A DNA stretch of 38,692 bases from Lentzea aerocolonigenes (GTDB taxonomy: Bacteria; Actinomycetota; Actinomycetes; Mycobacteriales; Pseudonocardiaceae): assembly GCF_000955955.1 (NCBI RefSeq), contig NZ_JYJG01000247.1, positions 1-38,692 of the forward strand, given 5' to 3'. The notes beneath the pieces were generated by a model. It worked only from the letters and a program-made list of their open reading frames with translations, did no database searches and was not told the origin of the DNA. The position numbers and the translations under genes are program-made. Shown here in pieces: positions 30,153 to 37,849 of the stretch. Each line of letters opens with the position of its first letter. The stretch's first letter is position 1.

Positions 30153-30611
30153 TCAGATCACCTGGTTCCAAATGTCGTTGACCACCAACGGAATCGTGAT
30201 GTCGAAGATCCTGAACATGCCGCTGTCGATCTGGAGATAGCCGCCCTGACCGGACAGCGCCGTTCCGGTCATGCCGAGCAGGTCGACGTACCGAATGGCG
30301 TCGCCCAGGTCGATGTCGCCGGAGAACGCCTCGATCACCTTCGCGGCCGCGAGCGCCATCTGGATGTCCAGGGCGCTCTCGGGCTTCTGGAGCATGTTCG
30401 AGTAGATCCGGCCGGTGAAGACCACCAAGCCAGTCGTCGAGGCCTGGCCTGACTGCGAAGGCACGGGAGCGATGCGCTGCAAGAAGAACGCGAAGTTGAG
30501 CCCCTTGCCCGGCGCGCTCTTGGGCTCGCTCAGGTTGACCTGCTCGAACAATGCGAGCTTCTTGACCATCGACTGCATGCGCTCCAGCGGAACCTTGATG
30601 TCGAGGCTCAT
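30153..30611 (-). CDS. Phage tail terminator/neck protein
   Basis: A 152-residue protein starting MSLDIKVPLERMQSM at ATG 30611, whose ATGA overlaps the preceding gene's stop; the upstream frame to 30755 is a shadow. It mixes an N-terminal helix with beta strands (LNFAFFLQRI, STTGLVVFTGRIYSNML) and ends in an Ile/Val-rich strand FRIFDITIPLVVNDIW. Position between the gp10-like neck protein and the major tail protein is the place of the tail terminator in HK97-type phages. The assignment rests on position more than on motifs. Confidence 0.55.
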   Translation of the reverse strand: MSLDIKVPLERMQSMVKKLALFEQVNLSEPKSAPGKGLNFAFFLQRIAPVPSQSGQASTTGLVVFTGRIYSNMLQKPESALDIQMALAAAKVIEAFSGDIDLGDAIRYVDLLGMTGTALSGQGGYLQIDSGMFRIFDITIPLVVNDIWNQVI

Positions 30612-30988
30612 CCGTTCAGCCTCCGCATCAGGTTGGGCAGCAGGCGCTGGACGATCTGGGGCGTGCGCCGTTGCAGGAGCTGTGTGCTGCGGCGCCAGAA
30701 CGTGTAGCCCTTGAACCGGGACTTCTTGTTGCGCGAGCCCACGCCCGCGAGCCATGGGCCGTAGACCATGCCGCCGTCGGTGACCTCGTGGCGGCTGCCG
30801 TAGTTCACGACGTGCAGCGAGCTCGCGTAGCGGCCGGTGGGGTGCTGCACGTCCCTGGCGAACTCGGCCAGGACGGTGTCCTTACCTTCGTCGGCCACCT
30901 CACGCCCCGCCTCACGCGTGAAGTCTCGGGTGTGCCGCTCGGCACGGCCGTCGAAGACGGGGCCCTTGGTGGTCATCTCAGCGCTCAC
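30608..30988 (-). CDS. HK97 gp10-like neck/tail completion protein
   Basis: A 126-residue basic protein with the order helix (RHTRDFTREAGREVADEGKD), then GRYASSLHVVNYG, then GPWLAGVGSRNKKSRFKGYTFWRR and a basic C-terminal helix, the layout of HK97 gp10-like neck proteins that join head and tail. The start GTG 30988 overlaps the connector gene's stop (GTGA); ATG 30976 is an alternative. Its own stop overlaps the next gene's ATG. It is a minus-strand member of the head-tail joining module. Confidence 0.65.
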   Translation of the reverse strand: MSAEMTTKGPVFDGRAERHTRDFTREAGREVADEGKDTVLAEFARDVQHPTGRYASSLHVVNYGSRHEVTDGGMVYGPWLAGVGSRNKKSRFKGYTFWRRSTQLLQRRTPQIVQRLLPNLMRRLNG

Positions 30989-32304
30989 GACAGCACCCGC
31001 CCATACAGCACCTCGGCACGTGCGCGGAGCTCCTTCAGGGCCCGGCCGCTCGCCTCGCGCTCACCCTCGCCGGAGCCCATCCGGCGCGAGTAGCCGCTGT
31101 TCTTCTGGAGGATCGTGTTGATCGCCTCGGCGGCGCACAGCTCCTCCAAGAGCTCGGGCACGACCCACACCGTGACGGTGGAGTCGTCGGTGTGATCTGT
31201 AGCCGTGGTGCCGAAGGCGCCCCGCTTCACCCGCAAGGACCGCGCCGCGTAGACGTCGGCACCGTTGGTGTGCGCAGCCAACGTGGATCCGTCCCAGGCT
31301 CGCTGGACGATCAGGTTGTTGCCCGCGATCTCCTCGATGAGCATGCGCTCCGAACCGATCATGATGACCTCGCCTTCGATGAAGGCGGCGCCGCTGCTGA
31401 CCGGCACGGTGTCGGTGCTCATCTCGTCGTCCAGGTCGGACGCGAGGTTCTGCGCGGTGTCGACCATGCGCTTGTCCACCACGGCCATGCGCTCGGCGTC
31501 GACCTGGATGATCGAGCCCACGCCGATGCTGACGGAGTCGGTGACGAGCACGGTGGTCGTCTCGTCGTCGAGGCTCGCGGTGATCGTGCCCGCGTCCTCC
31601 TGGTCGTCGCTGTAGCCGAGCCAGCCTGTAACCAGGACGCCCTGCTGCAACGTGTTTGAGGAGAACGTGGCAGAGCTGTTGCGGTCAACCTCGATACGGT
31701 CGTAGGGCGGCCCGTCGTTGGGGTACAGCAGGTACGAGGAGCTCGGGATCTCCACGCCGTCGACCGTGATGGTGTCGACGCTGATGAACTCGTTCTCGTC
31801 GAGCCAGAGCCGGTACGACCAGGAGCGAGGGTTCGCCGGCCAATCGAAGGCAGCCGTGGCGTAGCGCGGGAAAAACTTCCTGCGCATCAGGCCCTCGATG
31901 GACCGCGTGGCACCTACGATCGCCCGGTCGACGATCCGGTTGGTGCGCGCGGTCTCCTTGAAGTCCAGGTCGCTCTTCACCTTCTCGCGCGTGGTGTACC
32001 AGGCCGAACCGGTGAACACCGCTGGCGTCGAGGTGATGACGGTGACGACCTCGGAGGCCGAGCCCTCGGTGGCCGACCAGATGACCGTGTACGCACCGAC
32101 TGGCAGGCCGGAGGACGGCGTCCAGCTGTAGCTGTAGACGCCCGTGGCGACGTGCGTGATGCCCACCGCGGTCGTGGCCAGCACCGTGCCTGAGCTACCG
32201 GTGATGGTGATCGTCAGGCTGGTGACATCGTCGAGCGGACCGCCTGGGTACTCGTAGAACTCGACGGCGAGGGTGACCGGCTGTCCGGTGTACGCCACGG
32301 TCAT
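30985..32304 (-). CDS. Head-tail connector with added Ig-like and repeated beta modules
   Basis: A 439-residue protein, much longer than the usual 100-200-residue gp6-like connector. Residues 1-95 form an Ig-like sandwich (QPVTLAVEFYEYPGGPL, ATGVYSYSWTPSSGLPVGAY). The connector core follows (WYTTREKVKSDLDFKETAR, IVDRAIVGATRSIEGLMRRK, and the C-terminal LLEELCAAEAINTILQ). Between them lie two copies of a beta module with S-I-I-Q-V-D-A-E-R-M and E-V-I-M-I-G-S-E-R-M, the second ending in LIVQRAWDGSTLAAH, which also appears at the end of the 920-residue tail protein. The start ATG 32304 overlaps the previous stop (ATGA). Confidence 0.7.
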   Translation of the reverse strand: MTVAYTGQPVTLAVEFYEYPGGPLDDVTSLTITITGSSGTVLATTAVGITHVATGVYSYSWTPSSGLPVGAYTVIWSATEGSASEVVTVITSTPAVFTGSAWYTTREKVKSDLDFKETARTNRIVDRAIVGATRSIEGLMRRKFFPRYATAAFDWPANPRSWSYRLWLDENEFISVDTITVDGVEIPSSSYLLYPNDGPPYDRIEVDRNSSATFSSNTLQQGVLVTGWLGYSDDQEDAGTITASLDDETTTVLVTDSVSIGVGSIIQVDAERMAVVDKRMVDTAQNLASDLDDEMSTDTVPVSSGAAFIEGEVIMIGSERMLIEEIAGNNLIVQRAWDGSTLAAHTNGADVYAARSLRVKRGAFGTTATDHTDDSTVTVWVVPELLEELCAAEAINTILQKNSGYSRRMGSGEGEREASGRALKELRARAEVLYGRVLS

Positions 32305-32441
32305 CGCTCCTCCTCACCCGCCTCAAGTTCCTTGATTCGCTGGGACTGCCGGGAATTCATGACCCGCAACATCGAGATCTCGAACTCGCGGGGCCAGTCG
32401 CGCTGAAGGGCTTCGATCAGCTCGTGCTCGGTGATCTCCAC
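32301..32441 (-). CDS. Small phage protein, 46 residues
   Basis: A 46-residue frame between the fibre-like protein and the connector: VEITEHELIEALQRDWPREF then SRQSQRIKELEAGEEER, almost wholly charged and helical. GTG 32441 follows a GGGGGCGA sequence and its stop overlaps the connector's ATG (ATGA). Small charged helical proteins in this place are common in actinophages, and the role is unknown. Confidence 0.6.
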   Translation of the reverse strand: MEITEHELIEALQRDWPREFEISMLRVMNSRQSQRIKELEAGEEER

Positions 32442-32449
32442 GTCGCCCC

Positions 32450-34003
32450 CTACGTCGTGCTGTTCGTGATGAGGCCGAGGGTGGCCAGCTTGGACAGAAG
32501 GTCTTGCAGCGCGGCGTTTCCACCCGTCGACCCGGTGACGGTCTGCTTGGCCACGGCCGCCGCGTTGTAGAAGCCGAGGTTGGTGCCGAGGTGCCGCAGG
32601 TCGAGCGCCACGTGGAGGGCGTCGTCGGTCTTCAGCACGTTCGCGGCCGAGCGGTAGAGGTTCACGTCGGCCGTGGTGCCGTCGCCGAACAGCACCGTGC
32701 CCGACCCGCTGGCGCTCAGATCCACGCGCAATCTGGAGACCGTGTCGGCCGCGAGCCGGATGTCCAAGGCGCGCTTGGACGTCGTGGACGGGTTGATGAC
32801 GACCACGCCACCTGATGCCGTGCCGTCCGCCGAGGTGGCGAAGGTGGCGGCCGCTGTGGTGCCGTCCGTCGTGGACGCCAGGCCGACGCTGGTGAACTTG
32901 TCGTCCGTCGCCAGGGAGTTGGCGGCCAGGCGGTACAGGTTCGTGTCGCGTGCGGCGTTGCCGGGACCCCACTCGACCTTGCCGTCAGCGAAGGCGACGA
33001 GGCGGGCGTTCGTGTCGCCCGAGACGCGGAAGTCGAAGAGCCTGTCGGTGCTGGCCGTCAGCAGGCCCGCGTAGGCCGCTCCTGAGCCCGGTGAGCTCGA
33101 CGGAGCGGCGTAGTAGCCGTGGACGCCCGAGGTTCCCCAGACAGAGCTCACATGGGCCGCTGAGACGCTCGTGGTGCCAAAGCCGATGTTGCCGCTGGAG
33201 CGTGCGATGTGCAGCCTCGGAGCGATGTCCACGCCGGAGTCGTCGTAGGCCAGGAGCTGGAAGTCGGTGCCCGCGTTGGCTCCGGCCTCGGTCGTAGTGT
33301 TCGCGCGGATCGCCCAGCGCCGTCCTGAGGTGGCACGGTCGCTGCTGGCCGACAGCAGGATGTCTTTGTTGTAGGCGTTGCTCCCGCCGACCCGCAGCAC
33401 TCGACCACCGGCTGCCCTGATGGAGAAGTCGGCGTCGGCGGTGCGGATGTTGGTCGTCTCCACACCCGTGTAGGCGTCGCCTGGCTGCCACGTCTCCTGG
33501 TCCACAAAGGGAATCTCCAGGCGCGTGACCAAGCCGTTGGCCGGTGACATCACCTCGAAGCTGAGGTGGTTGTGGTACGACGCGTTGTCGTTGGCCTTGG
33601 CGTGGGCGATGACCCAGGCTTGCGGGCGCCAGCCCTGCGAGGTGTCGGGTTCCTCGGTGGTGGCGTTGTATCCCGCGCGGGGGAAGTACCAGGCGTTGGC
33701 GGCCTTGGCGTCGGCGCGCATGAGGAAGTGGCGGATCGTCTCGCCGTACGAGTCGTCCTGGGCACGCTGGTAGCTGTAGAGGTTGAGGCGGCCGGTCGAG
33801 TCGGAGCCGGTGCCGTCGTCCTCGCCGCCAGCGAAGGTCGAGGGAATCGAGATGCCGGTGTGGGCGGCCGACTTCCCGTAGCCCGCAGGAAGCGAGCTCG
33901 GTGCGGCGTTGCTGGTCGCGTTGACGACCAGGACACCGGTCATGGTGTCGCCGCTGAGGTTGACCTTGGTCGGGTCGCCCCCGGTGTAGCCGGTGGCTGA
34001 CAT
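32450..34003 (-). CDS. Fibre-like phage structural protein in the head module
   Basis: A 517-residue protein that starts MSATGYTGGDPTKVNLSGDT (ATG 34003, GAGGGA upstream); the K-V-N-L-S-G-D-T-M-T-G motif is typical of tail fibre and minor tail proteins. The middle is a long beta-rich region with repeats of the type 'LYR.A.N.L.TDD' (NLYRLAANSLATDDKF, NLYRSAANVLKTDDAL) each preceded by a G-x-G-x-(x)-D/N turn. The C-terminus NLGFYNAAAVAKQTVTGSTG then GLITNSTT is common in actinophage fibre proteins. It lies between head and connector genes, away from the tail tip genes, so it may be a head fibre. The frame upstream to 34246 is a shadow. Confidence 0.65.
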   Translation of the reverse strand: MSATGYTGGDPTKVNLSGDTMTGVLVVNATSNAAPSSLPAGYGKSAAHTGISIPSTFAGGEDDGTGSDSTGRLNLYSYQRAQDDSYGETIRHFLMRADAKAANAWYFPRAGYNATTEEPDTSQGWRPQAWVIAHAKANDNASYHNHLSFEVMSPANGLVTRLEIPFVDQETWQPGDAYTGVETTNIRTADADFSIRAAGGRVLRVGGSNAYNKDILLSASSDRATSGRRWAIRANTTTEAGANAGTDFQLLAYDDSGVDIAPRLHIARSSGNIGFGTTSVSAAHVSSVWGTSGVHGYYAAPSSSPGSGAAYAGLLTASTDRLFDFRVSGDTNARLVAFADGKVEWGPGNAARDTNLYRLAANSLATDDKFTSVGLASTTDGTTAAATFATSADGTASGGVVVINPSTTSKRALDIRLAADTVSRLRVDLSASGSGTVLFGDGTTADVNLYRSAANVLKTDDALHVALDLRHLGTNLGFYNAAAVAKQTVTGSTGGNAALQDLLSKLATLGLITNSTT

Positions 34004-34077
34004 GGATTCCCTCGCCTCTGCCTTGCTTTCTGGCCTAGGGCGTTGGTGCTGCCCAGGTGATGGGGTGTGTTCAGTTG

Positions 34078-34251
34078 TCAGGCAGGTCGGCCTACGGGCC
34101 CCTGCCAGTCGCCCATCCGGCAGTTGAGGAGGCCACGCGCCTCGTCGAGCGGGCTGCCGCAGTTCGGGCACTCCAGCGGCTGCTCGGTCTCGGCGCGGAG
34201 CAACTCCTCGGCGTTCTGCTGGTAAATGCTGAGAAGTTGCTCCCACGACAT
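34078..34251 (-). CDS. Small Cys-containing phage protein, 57 residues
   Basis: A 57-residue frame starting at ATG 34251, four bases after the upstream gene's stop: SWEQLLSIYQQNAEELLR, then PLECPNCGSPLDEARG and LLNCRMGDWQ. The helix followed by a CPNCG knuckle and a third Cys is a layout I associate with small zinc-ribbon-like proteins encoded among the head genes of actinophages. Only three cysteines are present, so a complete zinc ribbon is uncertain. A non-coding stretch of 74 bases separates it from the fibre-like gene. Confidence 0.7.
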   Translation of the reverse strand: MSWEQLLSIYQQNAEELLRAETEQPLECPNCGSPLDEARGLLNCRMGDWQGPVGRPA

Positions 34252-34254
34252 GGC

Positions 34255-34596
34255 TCAGTCCTGCTTCTGGTCGTGCTCGTCGAGCCGGGCCACGATCTCC
34301 TCGTGGGTCCCGCCGGCATTGAGGCCGCGGTTCTTGGCCTGCTCGCGCACCTCGGCGTAGGACAGGCCCTCGTACTTGCCGGGTTCCGGCGCCTCAGCGC
34401 CCTCCTCGGCCACGAGCTCCTGCTCCCCGTACCAAGCGACGCCCTCGGGGTCGACGACGCAGGGATCGCCGTCTCCGGCGCTGAGAAGCCAGCCCTCGCG
34501 CTCGTAGAGCTTGACCAGGCGGGCGTCCTCGTCGGTGAACTGCGGCGTGCCCTGGCGAGCCTTGCGGTCCCAGAAGTCCTGCGGGTCGAGTTCCAT
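34255..34596 (-). CDS. Phage protein with a C-terminal SAP/Rho-N-like helical module
   Basis: A 113-residue acidic protein. After ELDPQDFWDRKARQG and ARLVKLYEREGWLL the C-terminal part is YEGLSYAEVREQAKNRGLNA then THEEIVARLDEHD, which matches the helix-extension-helix of SAP/Rho-N-like modules that often occur in head-completion proteins of actinophages. Its ATG overlaps the previous gene's stop (TGATG). The role in head completion or DNA binding is inference. Confidence 0.6.
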   Translation of the reverse strand: MELDPQDFWDRKARQGTPQFTDEDARLVKLYEREGWLLSAGDGDPCVVDPEGVAWYGEQELVAEEGAEAPEPGKYEGLSYAEVREQAKNRGLNAGGTHEEIVARLDEHDQKQD

Positions 34597-35087
34597 CAGG
34601 CCGCCACCACCGTCGCGCCGTCCTCGATCGGCGCGTAGGTCAGGTACCAGGTGATCCCGCCATCGGCGCCGGTCGCGGTGACCTGCTCGATGACGCCAGC
34701 GGAAAGGAAGATCCCCTTCGCCGCACCGAGGAAGTCGCTGGACACCTTCGAGATCGGGAAGAGGCCCGCAGCGCCGATGCCGTTGACCGGAGCACCCGTC
34801 GGGGCACCGCTGATCGACAGCAGGTTGCCAGCGGGCGTGTCGGTCGTGCCCAGGTCCGTGGCCGCGCAGAGGTCCGAAGACGTTCCCGTGGTCGGGTTGT
34901 GCTGGAGCTTGACGGTGTTCGCCACCGTGATCGCCGTGGTGACCTTGCCGACGATCGCCGTCACCAGCACAAGTCCGGAGACTGTGAACAGGCTCTTGGT
35001 CTCGACGACCAGCGGGGTGTACGCCTTGTTCACGACCTGGCCGAGAACAGCCTTGGTGTACGCGGAGGCTTCGTTGACAACAGTCAT
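34596..35087 (-). CDS. Beta-rich phage head protein (possible decoration protein)
   Basis: A 163-residue beta-rich protein: TKAVLGQVVNKAYTPLVVET, LVLVTAIVGKVTTAITVANT and the C-terminal DGGITWYLTYAPIEDGATVV. It sits two genes downstream of the capsid gene, the usual place of head decoration or minor head proteins. GAGGGGAG is just upstream of ATG 35087. The assignment as decoration protein is from position and predicted secondary structure only. Confidence 0.55.
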   Translation of the reverse strand: MTVVNEASAYTKAVLGQVVNKAYTPLVVETKSLFTVSGLVLVTAIVGKVTTAITVANTVKLQHNPTTGTSSDLCAATDLGTTDTPAGNLLSISGAPTGAPVNGIGAAGLFPISKVSSDFLGAAKGIFLSAGVIEQVTATGADGGITWYLTYAPIEDGATVVAA

Positions 35088-35102
35088 CTCAGATCACTCC
35101 CC

Positions 35103-35651
35103 TCAGGCGTTCGCTGCGTTGGGACGCAACAGGTTCGGCAGCTTGGACGGCTTGCGCTGCTGACGGAGTTCGTGCAGGTAGTACAGGCACGAGCCCAACT
35201 TCGCGGTCGAGGTCGTGGTGGCCGCGTTGAGACTGACGTGGGTGTAGCCCTCGCCTAGCTGCGCAGCCGAGACCTCGATCACGACGATGTTCTGCTTGTC
35301 GCCGTACGTCGCGCCCGTGAGCGTGACCTCCGAGGCAACGCTCTGGCTGACGCGAGTCCACGTCTCGTCGTTGTCCAGAGTGGCCTCGGACTTGATGTAG
35401 AAGTGGTCGACGCCCACCGAGTCGGAGACAGCAGCCGCGTCGAGGTCGTTCGACGTGCCGCCCGTGTAGGCGGTGTGCTGCTGGAGGTCGAGGACCAGGT
35501 CCTCCGTGCCACCCGCGCCGAGGAACACGACGAAGGTGATGGCGTCGGCACCGCTCATGGCGATGCGCTTGCCGGTGGCGCCGTTGGCGGTGTCGAGGTC
35601 GACCGGGGCCCAGCCCGTGCCGATGTCGAACAGCCTGCCGAGTGCTTCCAT
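35103..35651 (-). CDS. Beta-rich phage head protein of unknown function
   Basis: A 182-residue protein following the capsid gene: ALGRLFDIGTGWAPVDLDTA, then ITFVVFLGAGGTEDLVLDLQ, DHFYIKSEATLDNDETWTRV, and a basic tail RQQRKPSKLPNLLRPNAANA that could touch DNA or packaged components. It has a clear GGAAGGGGAGAG ribosome binding site within a small CCCCTT/AAGGGG inverted repeat and follows an 11-bp hairpin, so its level may be set apart from that of the capsid protein. Similar proteins in actinophages are listed as minor head proteins. Confidence 0.6.
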   Translation of the reverse strand: MEALGRLFDIGTGWAPVDLDTANGATGKRIAMSGADAITFVVFLGAGGTEDLVLDLQQHTAYTGGTSNDLDAAAVSDSVGVDHFYIKSEATLDNDETWTRVSQSVASEVTLTGATYGDKQNIVVIEVSAAQLGEGYTHVSLNAATTTSTAKLGSCLYYLHELRQQRKPSKLPNLLRPNAANA

Positions 35652-35726
35652 TTCTCTCCCCTTCCAAGGGGTTCGGCCTACCGGGACGACGTGCTCGCCC
35701 CTCGGCTTAGATCACGTCTTGGGTGA

Positions 35727-35755
35727 GGCCCGGCTGACGGGAGATCAGCCGGGCC
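35727..35755 (-). terminator. Hairpin after the capsid gene
   Basis: GGCCCGGCTGA (35727-35737) pairs perfectly with TCAGCCGGGCC (35745-35755), an 11-bp stem with a 7-base loop, starting eight bases after the capsid stop codon on the minus strand. No T-run follows, so partial termination or mRNA end protection is more likely than full stop. Confidence 0.6.
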
Positions 35756-35762
35756 GTCCGCA

Positions 35763-37118
35763 TCAGGAGCGGGTCTCCAGCTGGATGTAGGCCGACAGCG
35801 TCGGGCCACCGTTCTCCGGGGTGAGCGGCGAGAGCATGGTCGGCGTGCCGTCCACGCGCTCCAGGATCCGGAACTGGGTCTTGTCGGAGGAGAACTTCGC
35901 GTGCTCGGACGACTCCAGCGTCATGACCTGGGTGTCGCCGATGGCGTACTGGCTGAAGTCCACAAGGGACACATCGCCCTTGGTGCCCAGCGTCGCCGGA
36001 GCCTTGCGGCTCATGATGACCGGCAGGCCCAGCAGGGTCAGCTGCGGACGGCCGTGCGCGTCCGGCATCCACACAGCTGAACCACCCGTGCCAACGGGCA
36101 GCGCCATCGTGGCGAGCTCGACGAACGCGTCCGGCGTGGCGACCCACACCGCGGTGTCCATGGACTCCGGGAGCAGACGCGAGTACATGGTGACCGCGTT
36201 GATCCAGGTGAAGCCCGAGGTCTGGCCGGACTCCTTGGAGACGGTGATCAGCGCGGGGTTGTCGGCGTGCAGCGCACCGAGCGGCTTGGCGACACCGTTG
36301 CCCTTGATGAACGCGCGGTCCTCGAAGTCGGTGATGCCAGCGGGAAGCGTCTTCTTGATCCACGCCGTGAAGCCGCCCCAGTCGCGGACCAGCTCGTTCG
36401 GCACGGTCGCGAGACCGGCCAGCTTGTGGGCGTTCAGGGCCACGGACGCGAACGAGGCGCTGGTGTCCGGGATCTCCTCGCCCTCGTCGACCCAGAAGAA
36501 CTGGATGCCGCCGTAGACCTCGCCGACCTCGGTGGAGAAGTCGGTGGCGGGGAAGCGCAGCTTGCCCGTGGCCATCGGCACGACCATCGCGCGGGGACGC
36601 ACGACGGACTTCTCCAGGCTGATGGACAGGATGTCCGAGCGGAACTCCTCGGGAACCAGTAGACCGCCCTCGGAGGGCACCTTCTCGCTGTAGTTCTGGA
36701 GCGTCTCCAGCTTGGCCAGCAGATCCTTGTTCTTCGCACCGTGCACGGCGACGGCCATGAACTCCGCGACGTCGCTGAACACACCGTTGAGCCCGGCGCC
36801 GACGGCCCTCGGGTTGTTGAGCACCAGGGACGACTGGTGGCTGGCACGCGCCTTGTCGACCAGGTCGAGGCGGTTGGAGACGGAACCGTCTTCAACGCCG
36901 TTCTTCTTGAACATTTCGAGGACCGAGGCCTCAATCTGCTCGGTGAGCTCGGCCTTGAGCGTGTCCATCGTCTTGTTCTCGGAGCTGCGGTAGCTGTCCA
37001 CGGCAGCGCGGAAGGACCCGTTCTCAGCCGCCGCGCGCCACTTCTCGAAGGTGTCGAACTGCGCGAGGTACTCCTCGAACTCCTTCGGAGTGGTGGGGGT
37101 CGCCGTCGTCACGGTCAT
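35763..37118 (-). CDS. HK97-type major capsid protein
   Basis: A 451-residue HK97-fold capsid protein. The N-terminal ~130 residues are charged and helical (FEEYLAQFDTFEKWRAA, TLKAELTEQIEASVLEMFKK), which is the scaffold-like delta domain removed by the prohead protease. Then comes the capsid core: SEKVPSEGGLLVPEEFRSDIL, GKLRFPATDFSTEVGEVYGG, WIKKTLPAGITDFEDRAFIKG (E-loop/spine region) and GLPVIMSRKAPATLGTKGDVSLVDFSQYAIGD near the end. Length and order match family members. Its ATG overlaps the protease gene's stop, and a hairpin follows. Confidence 0.9.
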   Translation of the reverse strand: MTVTTATPTTPKEFEEYLAQFDTFEKWRAAAENGSFRAAVDSYRSSENKTMDTLKAELTEQIEASVLEMFKKNGVEDGSVSNRLDLVDKARASHQSSLVLNNPRAVGAGLNGVFSDVAEFMAVAVHGAKNKDLLAKLETLQNYSEKVPSEGGLLVPEEFRSDILSISLEKSVVRPRAMVVPMATGKLRFPATDFSTEVGEVYGGIQFFWVDEGEEIPDTSASFASVALNAHKLAGLATVPNELVRDWGGFTAWIKKTLPAGITDFEDRAFIKGNGVAKPLGALHADNPALITVSKESGQTSGFTWINAVTMYSRLLPESMDTAVWVATPDAFVELATMALPVGTGGSAVWMPDAHGRPQLTLLGLPVIMSRKAPATLGTKGDVSLVDFSQYAIGDTQVMTLESSEHAKFSSDKTQFRILERVDGTPTMLSPLTPENGGPTLSAYIQLETRS

Positions 37119-37849
37119 GCCAGAGCCTCCTTGAGGGAATCAGCGAACCCCGCGCCTTCGGTCTGGGGAGCCGTGTTCATCGCCACCGCCGGAACGGCAG
37201 CAGGTTGGGTGAGTGCGTCGAAGATGGACAGGTCGAGCGCGTTGTCCGCCTTGCCAGCGGAGGCGACCTCGTCAACGAGACCGGCCGCCAGCGCTTCCTT
37301 GGCGTTGAACCAGGTCTCGGCGCGCATCTTGGTGCGCCAGGACTCGGTGGTTCCGCCGGCCTTCGCGGCGTACATCTCGGCGATGACGTCCGAAAGCAGG
37401 TCGAGGACATCGGCGGCGTCACGCATGTCCTGGGCGTTGCCCACGCACAGGGCGCTGCCCTCGTGGATCATCATCGTGGCGTTGGCCTCGATGACCACGT
37501 GGTCGCCCGCCATGGCGATGAACGAGGCGGCCGACGCAGCGTTCCCGTCGATCCGCACGGTGACGGTGCCCTTGTGGTTGCGCAGCAGGTTGTGGATCGC
37601 CGCGCCCTCGAAGATGTCGCCGCCGGGGCTGTTGATGTGCACCGTGACGTCGCCGAGCCCGTTGAGGGCGTTGGCCACGTCCTTGGCGATCACGCCGTCC
37701 CAGCCACCGATGCGGTCGTAGATGTAGAGGGCAACCGCGCCGTCCTCGTTGGTGGGCTTGAGATCGCGCTTCTGTGTGGGTGCGCCCGCCAGGTTCTCCA
37801 CCCTGGTGCGGATCGACCCGAGAAGCTGCTCCACGCGCTGCTTGTTCAC
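37115..37849 (-). CDS. ClpP-like prohead protease
   Basis: A 244-residue ClpP-like (S14) head maturation protease. Conserved parts are VHINSPGGDIFEGAAIHNLL (about 70-89), GNAASAASFIAMAG with the likely nucleophile Ser106, and MMIHEGS with His129; a GLVDEVAS segment carries the probable acid. Such proteases cut the delta domain of the capsid protein during prohead maturation. It lies between portal and capsid genes as in many HK97-type phages, with GTGA and ATGA overlaps on its two sides. Confidence 0.9.
   Translation of the reverse strand: MNKQRVEQLLGSIRTRVENLAGAPTQKRDLKPTNEDGAVALYIYDRIGGWDGVIAKDVANALNGLGDVTVHINSPGGDIFEGAAIHNLLRNHKGTVTVRIDGNAASAASFIAMAGDHVVIEANATMMIHEGSALCVGNAQDMRDAADVLDLLSDVIAEMYAAKAGGTTESWRTKMRAETWFNAKEALAAGLVDEVASAGKADNALDLSIFDALTQPAAVPAVAMNTAPQTEGAGFADSLKEALA

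Noticed and set aside
28709..30181. A 490-codon open frame opposite the major tail protein
   Set aside because: Its composition (runs of Val/Gly/Arg/Asp/Glu) is the reverse complement of a biased coding frame; it has no motif and no ribosome binding site.
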